Positions 53,640-64,000 of a stretch of DNA of 64,000 nucleotides are shown here, one piece after another; position 1 is the first letter of the stretch; each line of letters begins with the position of its first letter. The notes beneath the pieces are model-generated. The model did not search any database. It had not been told where the DNA came from and saw nothing but the letters and a program-made list of their open reading frames with translations. The translations under genes and the position numbers were made by a program. The stretch comes from Larix kaempferi (taxonomy: Eukaryota > Streptophyta > Pinopsida > Pinales > Pinaceae). The DNA lies in the NCBI GenBank assembly GCA_027924585.1, contig BSBM01000372.1, positions 32,420,001 through 32,484,000 of the forward strand. Reading direction: 5' to 3'.

Positions 53640-54633
53640 ATGGGGTTAATGGGTGGTTTTCCCCCTTGCAGGGATAAGACCCAAAAATATTAGTTTATAG
53701 AACATAACCACTCCATTGATGTGGTCTTTGGGTGTGATAAGCATTCCAAGGTGGGTTTCCCCCTTGCGGAGACTTCCCCAAAGAATATTGGGTACTTCTT
53801 GGAACATGACTAATGGGTGGATGGCCTCCTTGCAGATTTGGGCCCCAAGAATATTGGTTACTTCTTGGATCCTGACCACACCATGGCAGTTGTCCTTGGG
53901 ATTGAAAATAGTTCCAAGGTATATTTCCTCCTTGTGGAGGTTACATCTAGAAAGATTGGTTACTTCTTGAAAATTGTCCATTCCATTGTGGAACAGGATC
54001 AATGGATGGATTTTGGCCCCCTTGCATAGGTAGGCCCCAATAATATTGGTTACTTATTGGAATATTACCATTCCATTGATTGTTTCATTGGTTTTTATTA
54101 GCGTTCCAAGGCTGATTTCCTCCTTTTGGAGGTGGGCTCCCATAAGATTGGTTACTTCCAAAAACCTTCCCACTCCATTGCAGAATGGGATTGATAGGTG
54201 GATTTCCCCTAGGAATTTTTCTAGGATAATTCAAAGGATAACCCCTTGGGGAATTTCCACTAATTTGTGGAGGATAAACCCAATTGGAATTAATGTTCCA
54301 TGGTCCATTGCTTCCTCCAGGGATATTATGATTCCATGGTGAAGGGTTCCCCCCAGAAGTAGAACCTGGAAAATTATTTGGTATACCAAGAGGATTTTGG
54401 CTTAATCCTTTTGTGTTTTGACCTTGATTACCCAAAAAATATGGAAAAATAATTTTTGGTAAGGCACACCCACCAGTATGGATACCAACAGACAAAGTGG
54501 ATGTACTTCCAATATTGGAACCTGAAACTATACCAACTGGCACTAAAGTGCTAGTTGAACTTCTGCTAATAATATATATACTAATTATTGGTGTAATACC
54601 CCTATTTTGACCCTTATGGATTATTGGCTTCAA
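53640..54633 (-). pseudogene. gag: E10 gag C-terminal half with Gly/Asn/Pro/Trp repeats
   Basis: The minus frame ending at 54085 from 54633 reads NPLGIPNNFPGSTSGGNPSP, NGPWNINSNWVYPPQISGN and GYPLNYPRKIPRGNPPINP, ending GGNQPWNANKNQ. From 54122 down to 53664 there are six repeat starts (at about 54122, 54020, 53930, 53828, 53762, 53664) spaced 102, 90, 102, 66 and 98 bp. They encode variants of SNQYYWG...QGGNPPWN. Stops (TAG, TAA) interrupt near 53945. Such Gly/Asn-rich tandem repeats would form a disordered RNA-binding tail; this role is inferred. Confidence 0.65.
54587..54591. repeat. Left target-site duplication of E11 (ATTGG)
   Basis: Repeated at 57101-57105. Removing E11 plus one copy rejoins the gag reading frame. 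Confidence 0.8.
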
Positions 54634-57100
54634 TGTAAATATTGTGTAAATAAAATGTATATTTTCCCTAGTGTGGAGCTCAAGGCCAAGGCCCCACTAG
54701 TGGATGTTCAAGTTTAATTGCATAGGCAAGTATTTGGCAGTTTGGTTACCCATGTGATGTTAATCCAGGAAGAGTTGTAAATGATGTAATTATTAATTAT
54801 GGAAATAAAAATACCCCAAGAAGTTGGCTAAGGAGGAAACCAATGAGAAGGGGCCATGTGTATCCATTAGGGAGAGGTGAGGGGGTTATGGGATTGGTTC
54901 CCATGCTTCCACATGTTCAATTGTGAACCCATTTGAATCACCATGTTGACATTATTGCAACTGTAAGAGGGTGGTTGAGGAAACTAGACCCATGAATTCG
55001 ATGGACTATGGGGAAACTTGTGAATCCGTAGGGAAGGGTATGGCCCTATGCGTTGCTTGTCCCTTAAGCCACTCCACACCTAGGAATTCGCCATATTGTT
55101 TTGATAACCATGGATTGACCAAGAACCCAAGACATACACACACCTACAGAGTGGAGCCGTGAAGAAAACAAGTAAAAATCGTGATTGTTGTGTAAGTTGA
55201 ATGTGCAGATCCGAGAACGCCCAAGGGAAACCTGTACAAGAATGAAACCGGTTGGGACAACCATAGGGATGTTTGTGGGATAAATTGTAGAGCTTGAACG
55301 ACCTAGAGAACCTGCAAGAACCCTTAGATCGATTGCAGAAGGCCGATTTTAGGGCGCCGACCTGTGAGGAATTGGCTTGTATAACAGAGTTAAAAGGTCA
55401 AAGTAGGGTTGGGTCTGCTTGATAAACCTAGTGAAGGTTGAAATACCAAGAAGGAAAGCAACTAAACCTTTCTATGCCCACCCTGAATAGAACCGGAGGG
55501 AAGGGGCCTTGAGGGACTGTGCAGCAGAGAAGAGGGCCTTCCTTGTGTTGGGTGAGGTAGGTAATGTGTTTTTCATGCTTGCTTAGTGGTATAAGATTCC
55601 TGCAGCTCTGTGGTAGAACTCACTAGCTTCGCAACATCCCCCTCGTTCCCTATATTTCTTGATAAACCCAGCTATAGGTTGGCTTAGCATTGGGAAGAGA
55701 CCTTGACTGTGAGAGAGTTCCTTAGCCCTCCTTAGTGGATATAAAGCCCAGCTCGAGGGTGGTCTCTCAGCTGGAAGATTACAAGCTAGACAAAGAACTA
55801 AGGTTGGGTGGAAAGTTGTCCTCACTTAGCCAGTTGCTTGGGGAAGCTTCAGTTCCAAAGATAAGTGTTTTCTATGTGCTAAATGATGTTAATTCATGTG
55901 TTATAACTATTGTTAAGTTATGCTTGTGATGCTCTAGACTAATGAATGTATGACTCCATGAAATTGCTCATTAGGAATCCATGTATAAGCTTGAACATAA
56001 TATTGAATGCATGTTGGAAGACTTCATCGTTTACATGAATGATGTTCATGGCTAACCCCTGTAGGTTGTTTATATGATTAGCTAACTTAGTCCATCATAT
56101 GTGTTTATTATGCACTGTATTCACCCTTCAAAGGGATGGTTTAACCACACCTATACCCTAGGAAGAAAGGGGGACAATCCCTTATGTGTTTCAGAGCCCC
56201 TCTATGGTCAGGTGAAGGGAGAATTCATGGCAGGAAGAAGGTAGAATCCCTGGAAGAAGGATAAAGGCACTTAAGTGGAGTTATGAGAACAAATTCAGCT
56301 GATAAATTAGCATGGTTGGAGTGATCATGTGGGGTGGGGGTTTCACCATTGGATAGATCTCTTCAATAGCTTTCCATTGGTACCAACCTTGTCTCATTTG
56401 GACCAAGGAGGAAGAAGTTATGCCCCTCGGAAATTTTCCTTGGAAAGCTTGTTTGGGCAGGGGTCTTTGGTCCTGACCCTTCCACATCCAAAAGGTCCTT
56501 TCCGCATCTACAATGCGGAATGTGGGATGCGTATTGTGGGAGGTAAAATTCCCTAGAGATGGATTATGGAATTTCGCATTTCTGCAACCGTAATGCAGAA
56601 TGTAGAATGCAAATTGCGGGAGGTAAAATCTCCCGAGACTAGAATATGGAAATCTCCATTTCCGCATCCGCAATGCAGAATGCGGGATGTGGGTTGCAGA
56701 AGGTAACTTTTAGGAGAGAAAAAAGGAACCTGACTTCCGAGTTCCGCATGCGGATTGCGGAACTACGGAATTCAGAAAGACAGACTTTTGAGGTCAAAAT
56801 TGGTTTCTGACTTCTGCATGCGGATTGCGGAAGTCAGAAGCGTGATTTCGATTTTGAATGGCTTTTGAAAATCTGATTTTTGAGTCCCGAAATGTGGAAT
56901 GTGGAAAGGCGGATTGCGGATCACAATGGGGAATTGCGTTTTTGTGTGGAATGGGATGAATTTGGAAGAAAAAAAAAAGAACCAGAGGGTCTCCCATGGC
57001 CTCTGAAGGCCTCCTGGGAGGATAGGGAACGTGACAATTGGAATTGATGTTGAGGTCAAAGTGGAAGCATTACTGCCTTTTGCAGCCATTTTGAGGTTGC
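54592..57100 (+). mobile_element. E11: 2.5-kb solo LTR inserted in E10 gag
   Basis: It begins TGTAATACCCC at 54592 and ends GGTTGC at 57100 (CA expected; one base may be miscounted against the duplication). No coding domain, PBS or polypurine tract was found; the short frames inside (e.g. 55735-55929) are not recognisable. Contains an ~80-bp tandem array at about 56505-56850. On both sides the minus strand is E10 gag coding. Orientation is taken from the TGTAATACCCC start and is tentative. Confidence 0.7.
56505..56850. repeat. ~80-bp tandem array in E11
   Basis: AATGCGGAATGTGGGATGCG at 56512 recurs in changed form at 56592 and 56672. Two further units, about 78 bp apart, centre on CCGCATGCGGATTGCGG (56742 on) and CTGCATGCGGATTGCGG. 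Differences are mostly C/T and G/A. Confidence 0.75.
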
Positions 57101-57520
57101 ATTGGTGTGCTCCCTTGAACTTCTGAAGAAGTAATAGGGTCAAGTGTTGTGTTTTGCACATTACTCAAAATTTTGAAAAAATAGTTAATATTATCCAGTG
57201 AATCACAGACAATAAGTACAATTGGTTCTAAAAGACTCGTTAAAGGTGGATTTACATGAGCATTTGTGTGATTCTCTAATGTCTCAATTTCAACTAGAGT
57301 AATATCATCAACTATGTCTGTATTCAGTTTGTGATGTAATGATGAACTCTAAGGGTTTGTTTGATATTGTTCCTCCCTAGTAATATTAATTGGGTTATAA
57401 ATTAGTTATGTTTCCAATTCACTAAGACGTGGTTTTTGTGTTTGTCTCCATGATTTAGTAGGGCCTTCAAATTTTGGTGACTCACCTTGCTTCCGTCATG
57501 ACTAGCAGATCGAGAGAGTA
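57101..57520 (-). pseudogene. gag: E10 gag N-terminal half, right of E11
   Basis: Minus reading from about 57500: ESPKFEGPTKSWRQTQKPRL, a stop, TREEQYQTNP, a stop, then an uninterrupted run including DIVDDITLVEIETLENHTNA and ITSSEVQGSTP up to the ATTGG duplication. The last codons join in frame with PIISIYIISRSSTST left of E11. I recognise no capsid motif; it is assigned to gag by continuity. Confidence 0.55.
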
Positions 57521-58361
57521 GCCACTTCGAACTTTTTGATAAAAGGATATTTTTATAGTGGTATATACTTAATCAAAATATATAATCAGACAATACTAGA
57601 GGAAATCTAGAATCAACAAGAAGCAAAGTCTCCACACAGTAAAAAATTTCCTATGAATCCAAGCAAGCAATCTAATTTCCCAAAGAACCAAAGCTTAGTG
57701 AAAAGATAGATTAGAGGGCCTTCCAAAACTAGTAGCTCCTGAGGGATATCAAGCCTCAAATAATCACTAATAGAGAAGGTATGAGAAACATTTAAAATAA
57801 ACTTTAATCACCAAAGGTGCAAGTATTGGTTCTTGACCAATCACCCTCCCACAGAGTAAAAGTTTCAAAGTCTGTCTCGGGTACTACAAGTGTCCCCCAC
57901 TCACAATATCCCAGGAATAGAAACTATGGTTAGCAGTTCACAGTCGATGAACAGGTGGAACAATTGTAAGTCTAGGACAACTCTCATAACCAGGTAGTCC
58001 AGAAAGTGATGTCATCGCAAGGACTTGTCACTTACATGGAATTCTGTGATGAGCTCATATCCCACTAAACAAGAAAGAAGTGGTGTACCTCCCTTACTTA
58101 TCCAAATTGACCTCGTTCTTGACGCATGTTTTAGACGTGCTTTCTCGACAAACATTTTTGCTACTAATGGATTTAAATTCTCAATAATCAATGCTAGTTT
58201 CAAAATTTTTGTAGCCTAGGAGTGCTAACTGTCCAATCCTAATACAGGGCCCTAGCCTATCCTTGTTGGTGATATGAAAATAAAATATTGGTTAGTTTTA
58301 TATTAAACTCCAATTTTAAAAGTAATTTACTTACTTTCAGGAATGACAATGAAATTGGTGG
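57521..58361 (-). other. E10 leader; no gene recognised
   Basis: No open frame of note, no PBS identified. Unusual only in hosting E12 at its right end. Confidence 0.4.
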
Positions 58362-58927
58362 CAATAGAGGAAATTTGGATGAAAAATGGGCCTTTTAACG
58401 CTAAAGTACAATTTCTTATCATCACATATTAGCTTATCAAAATGCTTTAAAATTCAAACAAGGTGCATGTAAAAAAATTGGAGGGAAAAAATAAAAACTA
58501 CTTTTTTGGATCGTATTTTCAACTTATCTCCTTATAGGTTTACTCAAATTTCAAGCGGGAGGACTCATTGGATGCATAATTAAATTATGCATCCAACGAG
58601 TACCCATCTTGCATACTTCTAACAACATCCACACCATGAAAAATCGAAAATATATTAAAAAATGTGTTTTCTCTCACTAGAAACACGTTTTTATTATATT
58701 TTCAATTTTTCATGGTGTGGATGTTGTTAGAAGTATGCAACATGGGTACTCGTTGGTTGCATAATTTAATTATGCATCCAATGAGACCTCCCACTTGAAA
58801 TTTGAGTAAACCTACAAGGAGATAGGTTGAAAATACGATCCAAAAAAATAGTTTTTTTACTCTCTCTCTACTATTATTTTATTATTTTCCTTAGGAGGCC
58901 CATTTTTTACCCAAATTTTCTCTAATG
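58362..58927. mobile_element. E12: fold-back element (MITE-like), ~566 bp
   Basis: Two arms of ~250-300 bp are reverse complements of one another, from AATAGAGGAAATTTGGAT at 58363 to its complement ending about 58927. The loop is ~11 bases (58670-58680). Each arm holds an inner 29-bp near-perfect palindrome around TGCATAATTAAATTATGCA (58568-58596; partner 58753-58781). No coding capacity. Target duplication not identified. Confidence 0.85.
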
Positions 58928-60964
58928 TATTTGTGACTCGAAATGTAAAATCAATCAATGCACAAATGCTCACTACTCTACCCTTCAATTCGATGAAATC
59001 TAAACTAATGAAGAGTTAGAGATTCTTGTAGGTCTTCCAAACGTGAAATTTGCAAAATAGAATTATTTCTATGATTTTTGAAAAAGAAAATTTCTAAAGA
59101 AGTGAAGTTTTATTGTCACAAGTTACTTAACTTCTTCATTTCAATTTTTGTTTACAACATGCATAAAGTTCTTTCCAAATGTTTGAATAGGTTTCCAAAT
59201 CAAGTGAAGTTTGGTGATGAAAAATTTTGGTAGATTGTTTACAATAGAAGGATTATCCATGACTCTCCTTAAGTCCTCTTTCTCTCCAATGCAACAACCT
59301 ACAAAAACATTCCAAAAAACCTTCATCAAACCAATTTGACTACAAATAGAAGATTGGCATTTGAAAGAGCATAAAACATCAAATTGTAATCAAATATGAA
59401 ACATACATGAACAAATTTATTTGGAAAGGGAATAATGTCCAATATTTATTAATGAATGGATAAAGTACATCAAATTACCTGTATTCAAGCATGGCACTTC
59501 ATGAAACCAAGATTCAAGGTTCTCTGCTTCTCTCCTCCAAGAATCCCAACCATTAGGGTTTATAAGCAGTTAGGGAACAAGTGAGGGGGATGTAAGTCTA
59601 AATTCCTCCAGCATAACATTAAAATGGGATTAGTGTGCCCTTCATGGTCCCCTATCGCTATCTTATATAGAAAATGAATAATATAGGGTTGAGGAGGAAG
59701 TAGTTGCAATTAAGGAGATGCTTCCAAAACCACCCAAACCACCCTTTTTTGAGATTTTATATATTTTGCATATTTTTTGAGGTGCATGCTGGTGAAAAAG
59801 GGAGAAATGGCGTGTACATGCAGGTGAACAATGGGGAAAGTGTGTGTACATGCAAGTGAACAAGAGAACAAGGGCATGTACCTGCAGGTGAACCATGTTC
59901 CACTAGCGTCTTTGTGGAAAAATGGGAAAAAAGGCCTTTTTAAGGGCTTTTCAGGAAACGTTTTGGTCTCCAAACTTGTTCATAAGATTCCTAACTATAA
60001 AATGAACCATGAAAGAGGTAAGGCCATCCTACTAAAGTCCCAAATATGGCTCTTCCATCCACAATTTCCTTTTGTGTGACTCGCAGTAGTCTCATGAAGT
60101 GTCGCCATCGAAGTGTCTCCATGAGAGAAAAACATGCAAATGTCATCACGGACGAAGAAGTGCCAAATTTAGCTATAACAGATGCCCCCTAATGTGTGAG
60201 GTCAGAGGGTAATATTATGGATTAAATACATTATAAATAATGAAGAGTTGGGTCATGTATTTGAAGAAGCCAAAGAAACCAAGAATCATAGGCTCAAACG
60301 AAGTACTTGAAAGAAAGGAAAATGTCATACAATCTCATCCGTGGGATAAATGTCCATGTTCAAATAGTGGAACATGAACTCTAGGAGGATATCATTATGA
60401 TCCAATAAATATGTATAACTAATGCATATATCATGTCCACTAGAATATAAGCATGGATCCATGAGAAACATAAGTGTGAACATAGCCACAAAAATACAAA
60501 GGTGGATCTATGTAAAAACGGGATATCATAGTCATAGAGAACAAACTGGATCCATGTCTCATCAAGAGCCAAAAATGAGTGTGGTTCAATATTGCACAAC
60601 CTGGGAAATATCAAAATATGATGATGCTATTATAGGCCTAAGGTGTTCAATCCAAACCATCTAAGTGTACGATTCCTAACCATGCGAATAAATGAATTGA
60701 TGTCAAACATGGAGGATACTATTTGATTACCGCTCATTAATGTAAAACGTTAACAAACACGAGGAAACCCACAAATGATTAAAATGGGCCCCAATGTACC
60801 TAGTACATTCTAACAGGTGTGAATAGATTTTCTTGAAGTCGAACACTTGAAGAATCAATCAAGTAGGAGACATTGATGTATTCCCACTACCCAATGGCGA
60901 TGTAAATTGCCACTGGTGATTGCAATCCCCAAGGTACTACTGGAGCTCTAAACTTCATTCCTAT
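58928..60964 (-). repeat. E10 leader/5' LTR region, cut by E13
   Basis: The minus strand has a TATA box CTATATAAGATAG at about 59651-59663. The U3 part (60690-60964) matches 50276-50560. The upper end is interrupted by the E13 LTR at 60965, so the expected TGAATCATG start is not in the window. The lower boundary is not resolved. No gene. Confidence 0.5.
59779..59906. repeat. 32-bp tandem array in E10 U3
   Basis: Four units with GTGCATGC, GTGTACATGC, GTGTACATGC and CATGTACCTGC aligned at 32-bp steps (cores at 59782, 59814, 59846 and 59878), each followed by (A/T)GGTGAA. The last contains the palindrome ACCTGCAGGT. Lies upstream of the TATA box on the coding strand. Confidence 0.75.
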
Positions 60965-61806
60965 TGTTAACACCCAACTTTTGTCCACCTACCTTGTCAT
61001 TAGCCCCATCAGACCCATACATCGTTACCACATTCCATTTCCATTATTTTTACCTTGGTAAAACCAAAAAACCAAAGTCTCACATAAAAGGGCCATTTTA
61101 CAAAATTAATTTGCTCATTTACCTAAACAATGAGCAACTTATGCCCTGACTTGTTTTTTGGATGTTTCTCCTTTTTATCACTCAAAAAAAAAGAATAAAC
61201 TTGGCATGGCACCTATTATAGCCCAATTTGGAAAAAGGATAAAAAAGTGAAAGGCACAAAATCAAAGGCAAAAGCCAAAAATTAAGGCCAAAAATAAAAA
61301 TCAAATAAAAAAAATCAAATCCTTATCCTTATCCTAGATCTATCGGTTGTGCCTATAAATGAACCATCAAGGTCCATCACTCAACACCCATTCTCCGTAC
61401 ATTACTCAACCCGTTACTCTATGAAAATCTCCCTGAGACTAGAACTCCCTTTGTGTTCCATTCTCAACCTTCTAGAGATTGTGTATGTGACACGTGGCTG
61501 GAGAACCATGGATTGCAAGGAGACCAAGCGAACCCTCCCTTAGACAGTTGTAGGGGCTCTCCTACTATAACTCAGAGGTGATATTAAATCCTTGTAAATG
61601 TTATTTTTTACATAATGAAAGAGAATTATTTATTCTTTAAAATATTTTTCTCTGTTTGCTTGATAAAAGGTTTGCATGTTTGATTAGTTTAGTTGTTTAA
61701 TTTATGTTTTCTTTTTCTTTTTCTTTTCCATTGAGACTCTACTAATTTTAGCACAACCCTCAGTAGGTGTATCTTTGCACGTGCTAGTATGAAAACACCA
61801 GCAACA
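60965..61806 (+). repeat. E13 5' LTR
   Basis: TGTTAACACCC...ACCAGCAACA, about 842 bp. TATA box CCTATAAATG at 61352-61361. It matches the E6 LTR at both ends. Confidence 0.75.
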
Positions 61807-61811
61807 ATTTT

Positions 61812-61829
61812 TGGCAACCATATTGGGGA
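61812..61829 (+). other. E13 primer-binding site, decayed
   Basis: TGGCAACCATATTGGGGA matches the tRNA-Arg-type TGGCGACTCCACTGGGGA at 13 of 18 positions; several differences are C to T or G to A. Confidence 0.6.
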
Positions 61830-64000
61830 CGATCTCTATCATTCTTTGGTTGTGCTTGTCTAGCCTTTATGGCCATTGATTGAGTTTTATTGCTGCTTCC
61901 TAAGTTATTAGAGTCTTAAAACCAGCCTAAATATACCCTTGTTGATCAAGATGAGCCATTTTTTTTCCAAATATCATCTCTGCAATATTTCGGTCAGTCC
62001 AAAAAATCGTTGAAAATTGCAAATTTGAAAACTAAGATATCTTTGCCTCCCGGACTCAAATTTCCGCAATTGTTTTTCAAACCATGTATTTATTCAAGGG
62101 GAATTCAAATATGTAATCCATTTCTGTAAATATACAAAAATATATCTTCGTTTCGCCCCCCTTTTTATTTAAATGAAAAAAATAAAAATGAAACTGTAAG
62201 CAATCGTTTTTGTTTTTATTTTTATGTTTTTGCTTGCAATCATTTGCTTATTGTAGTGGTCTTTATTTTAATCTTTTTTATTTATCGCAGCAAAGAAAAA
62301 GTTTTATTTTTTAGTATTTGTTGTTTCTTTAGTTCTATTAAAGATTTTTTTGACCACATATTTCTTGTTTCAGCTAGTGCTTGTTGAAAAATAAAACATT
62401 TTATGCTTTGAATGATAAATGCTTAGCTGTAGCCTTTCTATTTTGAAATGATGTTTTCACAAAAAATAAATTAGACTTATTTTTGGAAGTTCATTTCTAT
62501 TAAGCATTTAATTTCTTAGCTATTGTACACACCATCAGTGCACACAATCACTCCCTAAATCAAACTATCGCTTGGTTCATGCCACTAGTGAAGCCTTAAA
62601 ATTAACCTTAACTCAACAAATCTTAATGTCATTTGAGGACTAAAAATAATTTAGTAAGGTTCGAACATTGGGGATAGGAATCCAAAAAACACCGTCTTTT
62701 TCATATACATTTGAGACATAGTTGTTATCTTCTAGGGTACCAAAATCCTCTTTGATTAGCACATTTGACACGGATTTACCAAGGGGCCTCTCCTCTAGAA
62801 GGGAAAGTAGCAAGATTGGTTCCATAATTTCGGGTGGAATGTCGCTCTCCACTTTGCACTCAAGGACACCAACTCGTTGTTCTTGTCATGCATGCTGGCT
62901 ACCATATCGGGTGTGTGACATCCAAAGAACTTAAGCTACGAGATACCTTTCCGGACGTGATTTGACTGAGGTAGTTTAGTTTTCAGCCTTTACTAGGACT
63001 CATTTACTTGGGATCCCTCTCGGTAGAGGGATATCCCTTATTCATTTGGTTCTCCATTTCGTATTGCCTGACCATGGATTTCATCACCCTGCAGGGGATA
63101 CAATTTGTGTGAGGTTCCATATATTTTAGTTAGGCGTTTGCATGCTCCTATACCCCTCAAGTTAGTGATTCTTTTTCTTTTTAGGAGTGCTACCTATTGG
63201 TATTCTGACCATTTCATTGCTGCTCCCCCTGTTGTAGTACACTGCTGCAGCATGATTTTTTTAGCTTGTTGTTGGCTTGTGTGTCGTTTTTATTACCAGA
63301 TCTCCTTTTACATGCATGGTTGCACTAGGATGTTTTAGAATGTTTTCAGACCACATCCTCTTAGCACTTACACACTCATCACCATTGATTCCCCAAGACA
63401 CTCCCGTCGACTATGGTGGCAGTCCACACAATAGGGTCCATTGGACACCCCTCACCGCGCACCTCTACGATGTACAACTTCATCACATGATTTTAATCCT
63501 CAAGCCCCTATTTCACATCTGACTCCTCTGATCCATATACACCCACACATACATGTTAGGATATCTCATCATTTAGTTATGTACTTTGCATACACCTTGC
63601 ATGCATGCATACATCTGCATGCATTTGCATGCATCCCAGTCACCAATTTGATGCCTCCAGCACCTAGTCCCTAGTTTGCAAGCACCCAGGAGCTTATTTC
63701 CATTCATTTTTATCCCTCCTATCTAGGGAGGTGCCCACTTCTCACCTTCCACTTGAGAAGTGTGCCTTTTCTCACCTACCACTCTAGTTCACTTCAGTTA
63801 GCTAGTTGTCTTTCCTTGATTTAAGGCTAGACTGACTCCTAGCTGTTGTTGTCACTCCGATGGACCTCCAGTGAGACTAGACTACCTATTTTGACTCCAG
63901 TTAGTTCCTCATGTGCCCTCCACTGAGCCTCCTTCCCTACATTAGTGCCATATCCATCAGTTACACTTATTACACTCAGTTAGACTCAGTTTTACACATG
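61830..64000 (+). other. E13 leader
   Basis: No assigned gene. 62640-63530 is the conserved block shared with the E6 leader. A short TGCATGCA-rich stretch is at about 63598-63637. Unlike E6, no 32-bp hairpin array is seen after the PBS. Confidence 0.5.

Larger units (their letters stand above)
50271..60964 (-). mobile_element. E10: Tat-related gag-protease element, non-autonomous
   Basis: From right to left: 5' LTR (interrupted by E13 at 60964), leader with the E12 MITE, gag split by the E11 solo LTR, protease, one unknown ORF, polypurine tract and 3' LTR. No RT, RNase H or integrase is present between the protease and the polypurine tract, so it would depend on other elements. LTR assignment rests on similarity of 50276-50560 to 60690-60964. 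Confidence 0.6.
60965..64000 (+). mobile_element. E13: Tat-like element of the E6 family, 5' end (runs off right edge)
   Basis: LTR, PBS and leader lie on the plus strand. Leader blocks match the E6 leader in inverted orientation, so the two are members of one family. No gag domain is reached before 64000, other than short frames such as 63441-63674 (RAPLRCTTSSHDFNPQ), which correspond to the E6 leader frame at 35420-35623. Confidence 0.7.

Noticed and set aside
59663-59973. Cys/His-rich minus frames resembling a zinc-binding peptide
   Set aside because: Produced by the 32-bp tandem repeat at 59779-59906; two shifted frames show the same pattern.

Overview
The window looks like intergenic DNA from a very large plant genome. 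A gymnosperm (conifer-type) genome is my best guess: it is filled end to end with nested LTR retrotransposons, including chromoviruses, Tat-like Ty3 elements with a second RNase H and a plant-mobile-domain-like antisense ORF, and Copia gag remnants. I see no convincing host gene, no rRNA or tRNA gene, and nothing bacterial or viral. The organism is an inference from element types; the nesting is read from the sequence.

Layout. E1 (minus strand) is an old Ty3/gypsy element with gag at 1-1632 and its 5' LTR at 14369-15855. It is split by E2 (1803-13314), a young RT-less chromovirus arranged LTR-INT-LTR-INT-LTR between one 5-bp target duplication, CAAAG. E3 (15856-16899) is a Copia-like LTR piece. 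E4 (16900-25011, plus) is a gag-only element with ~2.1-kb LTRs, a possible tRNA-Arg-like SINE head beside its 3' LTR, and a 0.9-kb solo LTR (E5) inside that LTR. E6 (about 25012-38113, minus) is a decayed Tat-like element: LTR, tRNA-Arg-type PBS, palindromic leader array, gag, PR, RT, RNase H, IN, then a second RNase H, and an antisense PMD-like ORF. E7 (38114-41937, minus) is a Copia LTR, PBS and gag cut off by E6. E8 (42846 to after 43153, plus) is the 3' end of an old chromovirus.

E9 (about 44.3-50.27 kb, minus) is a ~1,060-codon coiled-coil-rich pseudogene I do not recognise, preceded by three ~418-bp degenerate repeats. E10 (about 50.27-60.96 kb, minus) is a Tat-related element keeping only gag, protease and one unknown ORF. 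It carries a 2.5-kb solo LTR (E11) in its gag and a fold-back MITE (E12, 58362-58927) in its leader. E13 (60965 to the right edge, plus) is the 5' end of a Tat-like element of the same family as E6, in opposite orientation.

Strongest observations. (1) The middle LTR of E2 is a mosaic: three diagnostic sites match the right LTR and the next six match the left LTR, as expected from one unequal crossover between the two LTRs of a single insertion. (2) Both E2 copies carry the same in-frame loss of RT and most of RNase H, yet keep an open 1,164-codon Gag-PR-IN frame with D,D-35-E and a chromodomain-like tail. (3) ~32-bp palindromic tandem arrays occur in the leaders of both the sense gag and the antisense ORF of E6. 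(4) The E9 protein family is unrecognised, and its premature stops are mostly TAG, as expected from C-to-T decay of CAG codons at methylated CHG sites.
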